Shown piece after piece: positions 47,930 to 57,137 of a stretch of 64,000 nucleotides of DNA (positions are counted from its first letter, which is position 1; each line of letters starts with the position of its first letter). The stretch lies in contig CACEGG010000004.1 in assembly GCA_902559035.1 (NCBI GenBank), positions 84,283 to 148,282 of the forward strand, given 5' to 3'. This DNA comes from an uncultured Bacteroidota bacterium. GTDB taxonomy: Bacteria; Bacteroidota; Bacteroidia; Flavobacteriales; Flavobacteriaceae. A model generated the notes under the pieces. The model was not told the origin of the DNA, made no database searches, and saw only the letters and a program-made list of their open reading frames with translations. A program made the translations under genes and the position numbers.

Positions 47930-49896
47930 AACTCCTTAATAAGATCTCTGATTCTAGCTGCTTCTATAAAATCTAAAGCTTTAGCAGCTATTTCCATTTT
48001 TTTTCTGTAAGTTTTTATTGTCCTATTTTTTTCTTCGTTAGACATTTTAGAAACATCTATGTCCTTCTTAGTTTTATTTAAATCAGACAACTCATTATCA
48101 ATTTGTTCGTTTGAAAAAACTTCCTTAATTTTTGTTTTTAGTGGTGTCGGAGTTATGTTGTTATTTTTATTGTATGATTCTTGTTTTTTTCTTCTGTATT
48201 CTGTTTCATCCATTGTTTTTTTCATGCTTTTAGTCATTTTATCAGCATAAAAAATTGCTTTTCCGTTGATATTTCTTGCAGCTCTTCCAATTGTTTGAGT
48301 TAATGATCTATGACTTCTCAAGAAACCCTCCTTATCTGCGTCAATTATTGCAACTAATGAAACCTCTGGAAGATCCAGTCCTTCTCTTAATAAATTTACT
48401 CCTACAAGGACATCAAATAACCCTTTTCTTAATCCCTGCATAATTTCTACTCTCTCAATTGTATCAATATCACTATGTATATATCTTGACCTTACATCTA
48501 TTTTATTTAAGAATTTAGTAAGTTCTTCAGCCATTCTTTTGGTAAGAGTAGTAACTAATATCCTCTCATCTTTTTCTACCCTAATCTGAATTTCATCTAT
48601 CAAATCATCTATTTGATTATTACTTTTTCTAATTTCAATTACTGGATCTAATAATCCAGTAGGTCTAATTATTTGCTCTGTAAATACCCCTTCAGTTTTT
48701 TCTAATTCATAGTCAGAGGGAGTTGCACTCACATATATTACTTGATTTTGTATAAATTCAAACTCTTCATATTTTAAAGGTCTATTATCCATTGCTGCAG
48801 GAAGTCTAAATCCATATTCTACTAGATTCTCTTTTCTGCTTCTGTCTCCCCCATACATAGCATGAACTTGAGAAAGAGTAACATGACTCTCGTCAACTAC
48901 CATTAAATAATCTTCTGGAAAATAATCTAATAAACAGAATGGTCTTGTTCCTGGTGAGCGGCCATCAATATATCTTGAATAATTTTCAATTCCCGAACAA
49001 TATCCTAGCTCTTGAATCATCTCAAGATCAAAATTTGTTCTTTCTTCTAAGCGTTTGGCTTCTAAAAACTTCCCAATTTCTTTAAAATATTCTATTTGAT
49101 TTTTTAAATCAAATCTAATTTCATTCATTGCATTTTGCAGAACATCAGGGGAAGTTGCAAACATATTAGCGGGATATATGTTTAGTTTATCTAAAGATTG
49201 TAGTGTTTTTTTTGTAATAGGATCGAAAATTTCTATAAGTTCAATTTCATCTCCAAAAAAGTGTATTTTAAAACCATGATCAGCATAACTTGGAAAAATA
49301 TCAATTATATCGCCTGAAACTTTAAATGCTCCACTAACCAACTCAGTTGTAGTTCTTGAGTATAAACTTTGCACTAGATTATGTAAAAACTTAGTTCTTG
49401 ATAAAATTTGATTTTTTTCAATTTCTATAATATTTTTTTTAAACTCAACGGGATTTCCAATTCCATATAAACATGAAACGGATGCAATAACTATTACATC
49501 TCTTTTTCCAGAGAGAAGAGAAGAAGTTGTGCTTAATCTTAATTTTTCAATATTTTCATTAATAGATAAATCTTTTTCAATATATGTTCCACTTACAGGT
49601 AAATAGGCTTCTGGTTGATAGTAATCATAATATGAAACAAAATATTCAACTGAGTTTGACGGAAAGTACTCTTTAAATTCAGCATACAGTTGAGCAGCTA
49701 GAGTTTTGTTATGAGCCAATACAAGAGTTGGCTTATTCACTTTCTCAATAACATTGGCAATTGTAAAAGTTTTTCCTGAACCAGTAACTCCTTTTAAGGT
49801 TTGAAACTTAGTTTTTTGCTCTAAACCTTTTACAAGTTCATTAATTGCTTCAGGTTGGTCACCAGTTGGTTTGTATTCTGATTCTAATTTAAACAA
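47920..49896 (-). CDS. uvrB: Excinuclease ABC subunit B
   Basis: A 658-residue nucleotide-excision-repair helicase. Walker A GVTGSGKT is at 36-43; the beta-hairpin region with VSYYDYYQPEAYLP follows, then DESH (motif II), helicase motifs including the RPTGLLDP segment, and a C-terminal UVR domain (KMEIAAKALDFIEAARIRDLIKEL) that binds UvrC. The start is TTG at 49894-49896; no better ATG is present and the N-terminus MFKLESEYKPTGDQP fits the family. Length is normal. Confidence 0.97.
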   Translation of the reverse strand: MFKLESEYKPTGDQPEAINELVKGLEQKTKFQTLKGVTGSGKTFTIANVIEKVNKPTLVLAHNKTLAAQLYAEFKEYFPSNSVEYFVSYYDYYQPEAYLPVSGTYIEKDLSINENIEKLRLSTTSSLLSGKRDVIVIASVSCLYGIGNPVEFKKNIIEIEKNQILSRTKFLHNLVQSLYSRTTTELVSGAFKVSGDIIDIFPSYADHGFKIHFFGDEIELIEIFDPITKKTLQSLDKLNIYPANMFATSPDVLQNAMNEIRFDLKNQIEYFKEIGKFLEAKRLEERTNFDLEMIQELGYCSGIENYSRYIDGRSPGTRPFCLLDYFPEDYLMVVDESHVTLSQVHAMYGGDRSRKENLVEYGFRLPAAMDNRPLKYEEFEFIQNQVIYVSATPSDYELEKTEGVFTEQIIRPTGLLDPVIEIRKSNNQIDDLIDEIQIRVEKDERILVTTLTKRMAEELTKFLNKIDVRSRYIHSDIDTIERVEIMQGLRKGLFDVLVGVNLLREGLDLPEVSLVAIIDADKEGFLRSHRSLTQTIGRAARNINGKAIFYADKMTKSMKKTMDETEYRRKKQESYNKNNNITPTPLKTKIKEVFSNEQIDNELSDLNKTKKDIDVSKMSNEEKNRTIKTYRKKMEIAAKALDFIEAARIRDLIKELKK

Positions 49897-49975
49897 TGTA
49901 ATTTTTAAAATTCAAATTTACAATAATAACAGTCTAATTGATAAATTCTTACTTTTATAAATAAAATTACATCAA

Positions 49976-51037
49976 ATGACAGAAAAATTAATGTCTAAAA
50001 AAAAACCATTTTTTCCAATATCTAAGGAGTTGAATGAGTATTTGTCATTATATAATCGAAATTTAAAGATTCCCATTTTTTACGAAGATTTAAAGCGATT
50101 TTCAGGATCTGTTGTAGTGTATAATAAAAATGATAAAGATACTCTGTGGGTTAGGGTATTTTATTCTGAACATGAGAGGGCTGATATTGATCTTTCTCTA
50201 AAAAAAGTATATAATTTATTGCATTCTGATGGAAATGAATCTAATATTGATTTTTTAAATATTGATGCAATAGATTACTGTACTTTTGGAAATTCAAAAC
50301 CATTTAGAATAAAAATAAGAAATAAGTTAAATGATAATTTTACTTATTTCTATGTTAAAAAAGCTGATGCATCAAGAGTTTATGGTTTAGAACTTGAAAA
50401 TTTATTATCTCCATATAACTTAAATTTTCTAATTAATCAAGATACATTAATAGAGGAACATGTAGCAGGTATCCCTGGTGATGAGTTTTACGAAGAGTAC
50501 TTAATTAACTGTAATAACTCTGAAAAATCTCAAATTGCAAAAGAGTTTGTTAAATTTAATGAGAGGTGTATGATTAGATTACTTGGAGATATGAGATCCT
50601 ATAATTATGTAATTATACCAACACATGATTTTGATCAAGTTGTGTACAAAATTAGGGCAATTGATTTTGATCAACAGTGTTTTGAGGGAAATCTAAAAGT
50701 CTATAGACCTCAATTTTTTAAGGAAAACAAGCAGGTTATGAATCTTGTCAAAGATAAACTCGATTCTAAATCAGTTGATCAATATAAAATAGAGGAAAGG
50801 TCTATTATTGCAAAACGAATACTTAGTTCTGAAAACAGAACAAAAGAAATATTAAAATGTATGATGTCAGATAACATTTCAACTAAAGAAAATGTTAATA
50901 TTTTGTCCAAGCAAGTTTTTAGTTTGACTAGAGATAAAAATTTTAATAATGTTATTAATATGGGAGAAATATTAAGAGGATCTTTTAATTATGTTTTAAA
51001 AAATTACGAAAACCACGAAATGTTGGGGGTGAATTAA
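49976..51037 (+). CDS. Conserved hypothetical protein with kinase-like residue pattern
   Basis: I do not recognise a named family. The 353-residue protein is soluble and has no signal peptide. From about residue 105 it carries an order of residues like a protein- or aminoglycoside-kinase fold: K128/K129 after a beta strand, E139 or E141 in a helix, IEEHVAGIPGDEF at 159-171 (hinge-like), L203-G-D205 with N210 at D+5 (catalytic loop), and D230 in RAIDFDQ (DFG-like metal site). The N-terminal 100 residues are of unknown type. It ends against the PRiA4-ORF3-like gene with a 4-bp stop-stop overlap. The kinase reading is inference; a pseudokinase or unrelated fold remains possible. Confidence 0.6.
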   Translation: MTEKLMSKKKPFFPISKELNEYLSLYNRNLKIPIFYEDLKRFSGSVVVYNKNDKDTLWVRVFYSEHERADIDLSLKKVYNLLHSDGNESNIDFLNIDAIDYCTFGNSKPFRIKIRNKLNDNFTYFYVKKADASRVYGLELENLLSPYNLNFLINQDTLIEEHVAGIPGDEFYEEYLINCNNSEKSQIAKEFVKFNERCMIRLLGDMRSYNYVIIPTHDFDQVVYKIRAIDFDQQCFEGNLKVYRPQFFKENKQVMNLVKDKLDSKSVDQYKIEERSIIAKRILSSENRTKEILKCMMSDNISTKENVNILSKQVFSLTRDKNFNNVINMGEILRGSFNYVLKNYENHEMLGVN

Positions 51038-51507
51038 TAATAATTATACGGGTCATCATCAAAGCTTTCCTCAAAATTATCATGATTTTTATTGTCTTCA
51101 ATAAAAATTTTATCTGGAGCACTTTCTGGAACTTTTCCGTTTGAAAAAATTGTTTGAGGATAATCGATAAATTTATTCTCATTTGATTCATCAACTACTT
51201 CTACAAAAAACGTCCATAATTCTAAAAAATCGTAAACATAAATAAAGTTTGTTTGCAAATCATTTATTTCTGAATTTAAAAGACAATTTTTCATTACTTT
51301 ATCTTTTCCAAAAGATTCTAAAGTGATTTCTGCACCTTGTTTCCAATTTTCATCGCTTAAATAAAATGAAGCCATTTCATTTCCTTTTAAATTAAATGCA
51401 TCGACAATAGCAAAGTGCAGTTCCTCAAATGAAGAATTTGATTTAATTTCTAAATCTCTTAAAACATCGTCTTTTGTATCTAAAATAATTCGAATTCTAT
51501 AAATCAT
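51034..51507 (-). CDS. PRiA4 ORF3 / IS1096 TnpR-like family protein
   Basis: A 157-residue protein, MIYRIRIILDTKDDVLRDLEI, then FEELHFAIVDAFNLKGNEMASFYLS. This is the beta-rich domain of the family named for plasmid pRiA4b ORF-3 and an IS1096 passenger. Chromosomal copies are common in Flavobacteriia, and the name does not show mobility; no transposase is present. The C-terminal 60 residues are acidic (DNKNHDNFEESFDDDPYNYY). I chose the ATG at 51507 (the longer frame begins inside ctaA). It starts within the last codons of ctaA and probably shares its message. Confidence 0.8.
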   Translation of the reverse strand: MIYRIRIILDTKDDVLRDLEIKSNSSFEELHFAIVDAFNLKGNEMASFYLSDENWKQGAEITLESFGKDKVMKNCLLNSEINDLQTNFIYVYDFLELWTFFVEVVDESNENKFIDYPQTIFSNGKVPESAPDKIFIEDNKNHDNFEESFDDDPYNYY

Positions 51508-52513
51508 TTTTAAATTTTCTTGTAAAAAATAAACTCCAATAAAATTGGAAACCAAAAAGTATCGTTGCTAAAAATAAATGTAAAGGTTGGCTAAAAATTG
51601 GAAAATCTCCATAATACATTATAATTCCTAATAGAATTTCTAAAAAAATTATAAAACTTATCCAAAGTATTGTATTTAAAGGATACTTCCATTTAAAAGT
51701 TAAATATAGTATAGTCAAATTTATTGCAAATACAAGTAACGAAAAGGTTCGATGAAAGTAAAAATTAAAATTAGGATTTTTTAACCATAGTTCTTTATTT
51801 AATGAAAGTTCATATTGTATATCTACAAATTCTCTTACTTGAGTTCCAGTAAAAACTTGAACGAGAGTTACAAAAAGAGATAAAAAAATTAAATATTTTA
51901 AACTAGTATTTTTAAGAATTTTAATATTATTATTTGAAATAAAAATTAAATAAATTATTAATGCTACTATCACTAATGCCATTAACATATGAACAGTTAT
52001 TTTATATGGAGCCAAGTTAGAATCAACGACCAATTTTCCTAGCCAAGCTTGAAATCCCATTCCTAAAACAATTAAAAGAGAAACTAATGAGTAGATTTTA
52101 TTTTTTTTCCAAAACTTTAAAGAAAATACTAACATTAATAAGGTAGATAGTCCCGCAATTGCACCAATTAATCTGTTTAAAAATTCAATCCATGTTTTAG
52201 TTGCATTAAATTCAGAATAATCGTGCTTTGTATATGGGTACCAATTCGTATAGTTAAATTCATTTTTTGAGACAAAATCATCTTTAGCAACAATAAGTTC
52301 TCCGTTGTATCTCAATATAATTCCTTTACTGTATTGCTGATTTTTATTCCATTCTACCTGTTTTTCATTGGTTGGAGGAATTAGTAAACCAAAACATTTT
52401 GGCCAATCTGGACATCCCATTCCACTTCCAGTCATCCTTACGAGGGAGCCAGCTAAAATTACTAAATAGACCAGTATTAAGCTTATTTTAGATATTTTAA
52501 TAAATCTATTCAA
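51497..52513 (-). CDS. ctaA: Heme A synthase, COX15/CtaA family
   Basis: A 338-residue eight-span inner-membrane enzyme that converts heme O to heme A for aa3-type cytochrome oxidase. Marks are VRMTGSGMGCPDWPKCFG near the N-terminus, FLNRLIGAIAG, VHMLMALVIVA, FHRTFSLLVFA and QPLHLFLATILFG, which include the heme-ligand histidines. The start is TTG at 52511-52513; it overlaps the end of the CCA-adding gene by 8 bp. Together with the upstream genes it forms a packed minus-strand run. Presence implies aerobic respiration. Confidence 0.93.
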   Translation of the reverse strand: MNRFIKISKISLILVYLVILAGSLVRMTGSGMGCPDWPKCFGLLIPPTNEKQVEWNKNQQYSKGIILRYNGELIVAKDDFVSKNEFNYTNWYPYTKHDYSEFNATKTWIEFLNRLIGAIAGLSTLLMLVFSLKFWKKNKIYSLVSLLIVLGMGFQAWLGKLVVDSNLAPYKITVHMLMALVIVALIIYLIFISNNNIKILKNTSLKYLIFLSLFVTLVQVFTGTQVREFVDIQYELSLNKELWLKNPNFNFYFHRTFSLLVFAINLTILYLTFKWKYPLNTILWISFIIFLEILLGIIMYYGDFPIFSQPLHLFLATILFGFQFYWSLFFTRKFKNDL

Positions 52514-53939
52514 TGGTATTACTTTTAAGACCTAATGATTTTCCTTTTTCTATCATCAATAACTTTGCCGATTCTTTATCATTTTTAATTTTACCATCCA
52601 AAATAGAATTTTTAATAAATTCTTTTATAATACCTATTTCTTTTGAGGGTTTTAATTTAAAATATTTCATTATTTCTTCTCCACTTATTGGAGGTTGAAA
52701 ATTTCGAATTGAATCTCTCTCCTCAACAATTTTAATTTTTTCTCTAACTATCTGAAAATTATTTAAATATTTTTTGAATCTGGAGGGGTTTTTAGTTGTA
52801 ATATCTGCTTCACATAATGTCAATAGATCATCTAGATCTTCATTAGCATCAAATATTAATCTCCTTATAGCTGAATCAGTAATATTATTATTTGAAAGTA
52901 TAATTGGTCTAGAACTTAAATAAATTATTTTTTGAACATATTTTAACTTATTGTTTAATGGTAGATTTAATCGCTTAAAAATTTTGTAAGCCATCTTTGA
53001 TCCCTTTAATTCATGACCGTGAAATGTCCATCCAATTTTTTTTACAAATTTTTTTGTTGGAGCTTTTCCAATGTCGTGTAAAAGAGCAGCCCATCGTAAC
53101 CATAAATTAGTTGTGTTATTGCAAATATTATCTAAGACTTCAAGTGTATGAAAAAAATTGTCTTTGTGTTTTTGACCCTCAATTTCTTCAATTCCTTTAA
53201 GGTCTGTCAATTCAGGAAGAATAATTTTTAAAAGCCCTGCTGACTCCAATATTTTAAATCCAATAGAGGGTTTTTCTGTATTGATTATTTTATTAATTTC
53301 TTCGGAGATTCTTTCTGGTGAAACAATTTTAATTCTATCTTTTTCAGAGATTAATCCATCAAATGATTTTTTGTCAATTTTAAAATTTAATTGACTAGCA
53401 AATCTAGCTCCTCTTAACATTCTTAAAGGATCATCTGAAAATGTTTTTTTTGGTTCTAAAGGAGTTCTAATTACTTTATTTTTTAAATCATCAATTCCAT
53501 TAAATTCATCAATTATTTTCCCCCAAGAATTTTTATTTAAGCTTATCCCAATTGTATTAATAGTGTAATCTCTTCTGTTTAAATCATCTTTTAATGAACC
53601 AGGGGAGACCTGAGGATTTCTACTGTTTTTATTATAACTTTCTTTTCTTGTTCCAACAAACTCAATTTCAAAATTTTTGTACTTAAACATTGCCGTTCCA
53701 AAGTTTTTGAAAACAGTAACTTTTGATTTTAGTTTTAATTTTTTTGCAACATTTTCAGCTATTTTAATTCCATTACCAACAATAAGAATATCGATATCTT
53801 TTGGAGTTTTTTTACCAATTAAAAGATCTCTTACATAACCTCCAATTACATAACACTCTAAAGTGTTTTCTTCACAGCATTCTGAAATTATTTTAAAAAT
53901 TTCATTATTTATGCTCTCTCTTATGTTATCTAAAAACAT
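52506..53939 (-). CDS. CCA tRNA nucleotidyltransferase / polynucleotide adenylyltransferase (HD domain)
   Basis: A 477-residue class II nucleotidyltransferase. The catalytic head has GGYVRDLLIGKKTPKDIDILIVG (33-55, metal ligands D48 and D50), then the RNA-binding region with RRDYTINTIG and DPLRMLRGARFASQL. An HD phosphohydrolase-like domain follows (RWAALLHDIGKAPTKKF, near 290-305). Bacteroidota usually have one such enzyme for 3'-CCA addition; this fits, as all five tRNA genes here lack an encoded CCA. It overlaps ctaA by 8 bp. Confidence 0.92.
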   Translation of the reverse strand: MFLDNIRESINNEIFKIISECCEENTLECYVIGGYVRDLLIGKKTPKDIDILIVGNGIKIAENVAKKLKLKSKVTVFKNFGTAMFKYKNFEIEFVGTRKESYNKNSRNPQVSPGSLKDDLNRRDYTINTIGISLNKNSWGKIIDEFNGIDDLKNKVIRTPLEPKKTFSDDPLRMLRGARFASQLNFKIDKKSFDGLISEKDRIKIVSPERISEEINKIINTEKPSIGFKILESAGLLKIILPELTDLKGIEEIEGQKHKDNFFHTLEVLDNICNNTTNLWLRWAALLHDIGKAPTKKFVKKIGWTFHGHELKGSKMAYKIFKRLNLPLNNKLKYVQKIIYLSSRPIILSNNNITDSAIRRLIFDANEDLDDLLTLCEADITTKNPSRFKKYLNNFQIVREKIKIVEERDSIRNFQPPISGEEIMKYFKLKPSKEIGIIKEFIKNSILDGKIKNDKESAKLLMIEKGKSLGLKSNTIE

Positions 53940-53940
53940 T

Positions 53941-54483
53941 TTAGTCTCTTAAAGTTATAAATTCATCGTTTTCTATTTTAACGATTTTTGAAGGCTCTTG
54001 AAGCTTTACATCTCTTTTTAAATTTACAGCATAATCAACTTTGTTCAAAATATCTGCTTCAATGTCTTTAAAATATTCAGGATAACTTTTTCCAGAAAAA
54101 TTAACTGAAGTCGATGTTATAGGTTTGTCTAATTCTAAAATTAATTTTCTACAAAAATTATCGTTGGGAATTCTTACAGCTATTGAATTTTTATACGTTC
54201 TAAGATTTTTTACTGAATTGTAAATAATAGTTGTTGGTTTTTCTTGAGTATTTATATAGTTTTTTATTTTGTCTGTAATACTCAAATATCTCTTGGCCAT
54301 TTTAAAATCACTCATTAAACATATTAGAGGTGAGGATATATTTCTTTTTTTTAAGTTATAAATTTTATTAATTGCATCTTGATTAGTAGCATCACATCCC
54401 ATTGCCCATATGGTATCACATGGATATAAAATTACACCACCACTTCTAAGGTACTGAGCTGCTTTAAAAATTTCCGATTTCAT
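53941..54483 (-). CDS. tsaC: L-threonylcarbamoyladenylate synthase (YrdC/Sua5/TsaC family)
   Basis: A 180-residue protein with the YrdC fold: GGVILYPCDTIWAMGCDATNQ near residues 17-37, KKRNISSPLICLMSD, and PITSTSVNFSGKSYP. It makes threonylcarbamoyl-AMP from threonine, bicarbonate and ATP for the t6A37 tRNA modification. I chose the ATG at 54483, because the longer frame from 54504 overlaps dapD and gives a non-family N-terminus. The typical DTVWG is DTIWA here. Length fits the short TsaC form, without the Sua5 domain. Confidence 0.9.
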   Translation of the reverse strand: MKSEIFKAAQYLRSGGVILYPCDTIWAMGCDATNQDAINKIYNLKKRNISSPLICLMSDFKMAKRYLSITDKIKNYINTQEKPTTIIYNSVKNLRTYKNSIAVRIPNDNFCRKLILELDKPITSTSVNFSGKSYPEYFKDIEADILNKVDYAVNLKRDVKLQEPSKIVKIENDEFITLRD

Positions 54484-54490
54484 TTTAATA

Positions 54491-55297
54491 TTAAGCAGAA
54501 ACATTATAGTCTCTTAGTGCATCATTAAGAGAGGTTTTCTTGTTTGTACTTTCTTTTCTTTTCCCAATTATCAAAGCACAAGGAACTTGGTATTCACCTG
54601 CATTAAATTTTTTAGTGTAAGATCCAGGAATAACAACAGAGTTGGGTGGAACCTCACCCTTTGTTTCTATAGGATTATTACCAGTTACATCAATAATTTT
54701 TGTGGAGGCAGTAAGTACAACATTTGCACCCAAAACAGCTTCTTTTCCAACTTTCACCCCCTCTACAACAATACATCTAGATCCTATAAAAGCGTTATCT
54801 TCAATAATAACAGGTGCTGCCTGCAATGGTTCTAAAACACCACCAATACCAACTCCACCACTAAGGTGAACATTTTTTCCAATTTGAGCACAACTTCCAA
54901 CAGTTGCCCAAGTATCAACCATAGTTCCCTCATCAACATACGCTCCAATATTCACATAACTGGGCATTAATATTACACCTTTACTAATGTAAGCACCATG
55001 TCGAGCTACTGCATGTGGAACAACTCTTATACCTTTTTGTTTATAATTCTTTTTCAATGGAATTTTATCATGAAATTCCAACGGGCCGGCTTCTAATGTA
55101 TTCATTTTTTGGATTGGAAAATATAGTACAACTGCTTTTTTCACCCATTCATTAACTTTCCATCCGTTGGAATTAGGTTCAGCAACTCTTAATTCACCTT
55201 CATCCAAACTTTTTATAACAGAACGAATTGCTTCTTTTATTTCTGTTTTTTCAAGGAGAGATCTATCATTCCATGCGGATTCAATAATTTTTTTCAA
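54491..55297 (-). CDS. dapD: 2,3,4,5-tetrahydropyridine-2,6-dicarboxylate N-succinyltransferase
   Basis: A left-handed beta-helix acyltransferase of the succinylase branch of diaminopimelate/lysine synthesis. Hexapeptide repeats run from VVPHAVARHGAYI to GANVVLTASTK, with GVGIGGVLEPLQAAP in between. A longer frame from a TTG at 55312 exists, but that TTG is the end of the -7 element TATCTTTG (55310-55317, minus). Homologues start a few residues before IIExAW, so I place the start at TTG 55297 (268 residues). It pairs in pathway with lysA. tsaC follows 7 bp later. Confidence 0.9.
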   Translation of the reverse strand: MKKIIESAWNDRSLLEKTEIKEAIRSVIKSLDEGELRVAEPNSNGWKVNEWVKKAVVLYFPIQKMNTLEAGPLEFHDKIPLKKNYKQKGIRVVPHAVARHGAYISKGVILMPSYVNIGAYVDEGTMVDTWATVGSCAQIGKNVHLSGGVGIGGVLEPLQAAPVIIEDNAFIGSRCIVVEGVKVGKEAVLGANVVLTASTKIIDVTGNNPIETKGEVPPNSVVIPGSYTKKFNAGEYQVPCALIIGKRKESTNKKTSLNDALRDYNVSA

Positions 55298-55309
55298 AAC
55301 TTTTTTTTT

Positions 55310-55317
55310 CAAAGATA
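55310..55317 (-). promoter_or_regulatory. dapD: -7 element of dapD (decides the start)
   Basis: On the minus strand this reads TATCTTTG, an exact TAnnTTTG match. It overlaps the longer-frame TTG at 55312, so that codon would lie upstream of the transcription start. The next usable start, TTG at 55297, lies 12 bases downstream. Confidence 0.6.
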
Positions 55318-55369
55318 CGTTGATATTAATAAATAGTTTAAAGAATTTTAACCTTAATTATTAATCGTT

Positions 55370-55377
55370 TAACTTTG
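55370..55377 (+). promoter_or_regulatory. ruvX: -7 element directly before ruvX
   Basis: TAACTTTG, an exact TAnnTTTG match, ends 4 bases before the ruvX ATG. This predicts a leaderless mRNA. Confidence 0.6.
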
Positions 55378-55381
55378 ATAA

Positions 55382-55798
55382 ATGCCTAAAATAGTAGCAT
55401 TAGATTTTGGTTTAAAAAGAATTGGATTAGCCATCACAGATGATTTAAATATTATTGCATCTGGACTGGATACAGTAATGACTCATGAGATCATTCCTTT
55501 TTTGAAAGATCTTACAAAAAAGTTTGAAATACAAACTTTTGTTATAGGGAAGCCTGTTCAAAAAGATAATACTCCATCTGAAATTGAATATGATATTTTA
55601 AAATTTATTAAAATTTTGCACAAGGCTTTTCCAGATATTAATATTGACCGTTATGACGAAAGATTTACCTCTGTTATAGCACATAAAACAATAATTAGTA
55701 GTGGAATTAAAAAAAGTAAAAGAAACAATAAACTTATAGTTGATAAAATAAGTGCTACTATTATCCTTCAATCTTATTTAGAAAATTTAGATAAATGA
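55382..55798 (+). CDS. ruvX: Putative Holliday junction resolvase RuvX (YqgF)
   Basis: A 138-residue RNase H-fold nuclease. KIVALDFGLKRIGLAITD carries the first acidic residue (D8), GKPVQKDNTPSE is the second motif, and YDERFTSVIA is the third. YqgF/RuvX acts in 16S rRNA end processing and recombination. It leads the ruvX-def-mazG run; its stop overlaps the def ATG by four bases (ATGA). Confidence 0.94.
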   Translation: MPKIVALDFGLKRIGLAITDDLNIIASGLDTVMTHEIIPFLKDLTKKFEIQTFVIGKPVQKDNTPSEIEYDILKFIKILHKAFPDINIDRYDERFTSVIAHKTIISSGIKKSKRNNKLIVDKISATIILQSYLENLDK

Positions 55799-56373
55799 TA
55801 CTACCAATTGTTGCTTTTGGACATCCAGTTTTAAAAAAAATGTGTAAAAATATTACATCAGATTATGAAAATTTAGATTTATTAGTAGATAATATGTGGG
55901 AAACTATGTATGCTGCTAGTGGAGTTGGGTTAGCTGCCCCTCAAATAGGACTTTCAATTAGACTTTTTATAGTTGATGCCTCTCCCTTTTCAGAGGATAA
56001 AAATTTAAGCTTTGAAGAGAGAGAAAAATTATCAAAATTTAAGATGGTATTCATTAATCCTGAACTAAAAGCTATAAGTGATGATTTAAATACTTTTAAT
56101 GAGGGTTGTTTAAGTATCCCTGAAATAAGAGAAGATGTTGTCAGAGAAAATGAGATTATTGTAGATTACTATGATCAGGATTTTAATAAACAGAGTTTAA
56201 AACTTGATGGACTTAGAGCAAGAGTAGTTCAGCATGAGTATGACCACATTCAAGGAATTTTATTTACTGATAAGCTTAGTGCCTTTAAAAAAAGACTAAT
56301 TAAAGGAAAACTTAATAATATTTCTAAAGGTAAAGTCAAAGCAGATTATTTGATGTCATTTTATTCTAAATAA
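55795..56373 (+). CDS. def: Peptide deformylase
   Basis: A 192-residue metalloprotease that removes the formyl group of nascent proteins. Motif 1 GVGLAAPQIG is at 43-52, motif 2 EGCLSIP at 103-109 with Cys105, and motif 3 QHEYDHIQG with H147, E148 and H151. These are the metal ligands and the catalytic Glu, all intact. Length is typical of the type 1 enzyme. mazG starts 2 bp after its stop. Confidence 0.97.
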   Translation: MILPIVAFGHPVLKKMCKNITSDYENLDLLVDNMWETMYAASGVGLAAPQIGLSIRLFIVDASPFSEDKNLSFEEREKLSKFKMVFINPELKAISDDLNTFNEGCLSIPEIREDVVRENEIIVDYYDQDFNKQSLKLDGLRARVVQHEYDHIQGILFTDKLSAFKKRLIKGKLNNISKGKVKADYLMSFYSK

Positions 56374-56375
56374 AA

Positions 56376-57137
56376 ATGAAAAATAAAAAATCATATTCCA
56401 TTGATGAACTATTAAATATAATGGATGAGTTGAGAGAAAAGTGTCCTTGGGATAAAGAGCAAACTATGGATAGTTTAAAAATCTTAACGATAGAAGAGTC
56501 TTACGAGCTTACTGAAGCTATTGATGAAAAAAATTATGAAGAAATTAAAAATGAGCTTGGTGATTTACTTCTTCATATTATTTTTTATTCAAAAATTGCA
56601 AGTGAGACGTCAAAATTTAATTTTAATGATGTTGTTAAATCAATATCACAAAAGCTAATAAACCGTCATCCACATGTTTTTCAAGAAAGTAAAAATATAT
56701 CTAAAAAAGAAGTAGAAAAAAATTGGGAAAAAATTAAATTAAGTGAAGGAAAATCAAGTGTTCTTAGTGGTGTTCCAAAAACATTGCCCTCACTGACTAA
56801 ATCAATTAGAATCCAAAAAAAGGCTTCTAATTCAGGATTTAAATTCAATTCATTAAAAGACTCTAAAAATAAGATAATTGAGGAGCTGAAGGAAATTAAT
56901 TTAGAAATCAAAAACAATAATTTAGAAAATATAGAATCTGAGTTTGGTGATTTACTCTTTGCTTTGATTAATTATGGTAATCATTTAGGTCTAAATCCAG
57001 AGAATGCCTTAGAAAAGACAAATAAAAAATTTATTAAAAGATTTATGAAAATGGAGAAAAGTATTATAAATGATAATTTTACTTTTGACCAACTATCAAA
57101 AAATAAGCTATTACAATATTGGCAAAAAAGTAAATAA
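56376..57137 (+). CDS. mazG: Nucleoside triphosphate pyrophosphohydrolase MazG
   Basis: A 253-residue housekeeping MazG with two all-alpha domains. The first shows LREKCPWDKEQTMDSLKILTIEESYEL and ENELGDLLLHIIF-type acidic motifs; the second has EIKNNNLENIESEFGDLLFALINY, with the EExxD-like Mg ligands. It hydrolyses (d)NTPs to monophosphates. Its stop abuts the opposing DUF349 stop with no base between (TAACTAG). Confidence 0.94.
   Translation: MKNKKSYSIDELLNIMDELREKCPWDKEQTMDSLKILTIEESYELTEAIDEKNYEEIKNELGDLLLHIIFYSKIASETSKFNFNDVVKSISQKLINRHPHVFQESKNISKKEVEKNWEKIKLSEGKSSVLSGVPKTLPSLTKSIRIQKKASNSGFKFNSLKDSKNKIIEELKEINLEIKNNNLENIESEFGDLLFALINYGNHLGLNPENALEKTNKKFIKRFMKMEKSIINDNFTFDQLSKNKLLQYWQKSK

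Noticed and set aside
51034..51507. A mobile element, from the IS1096 name of the PRiA4-ORF3-like gene
   Set aside because: There is no transposase or terminal inverted repeat, and the family is a common chromosomal one.
54587..54869. Plus-strand open frames within dapD
   Set aside because: They are shadows of the hexapeptide-repeat coding sequence on the other strand and show no protein family features.
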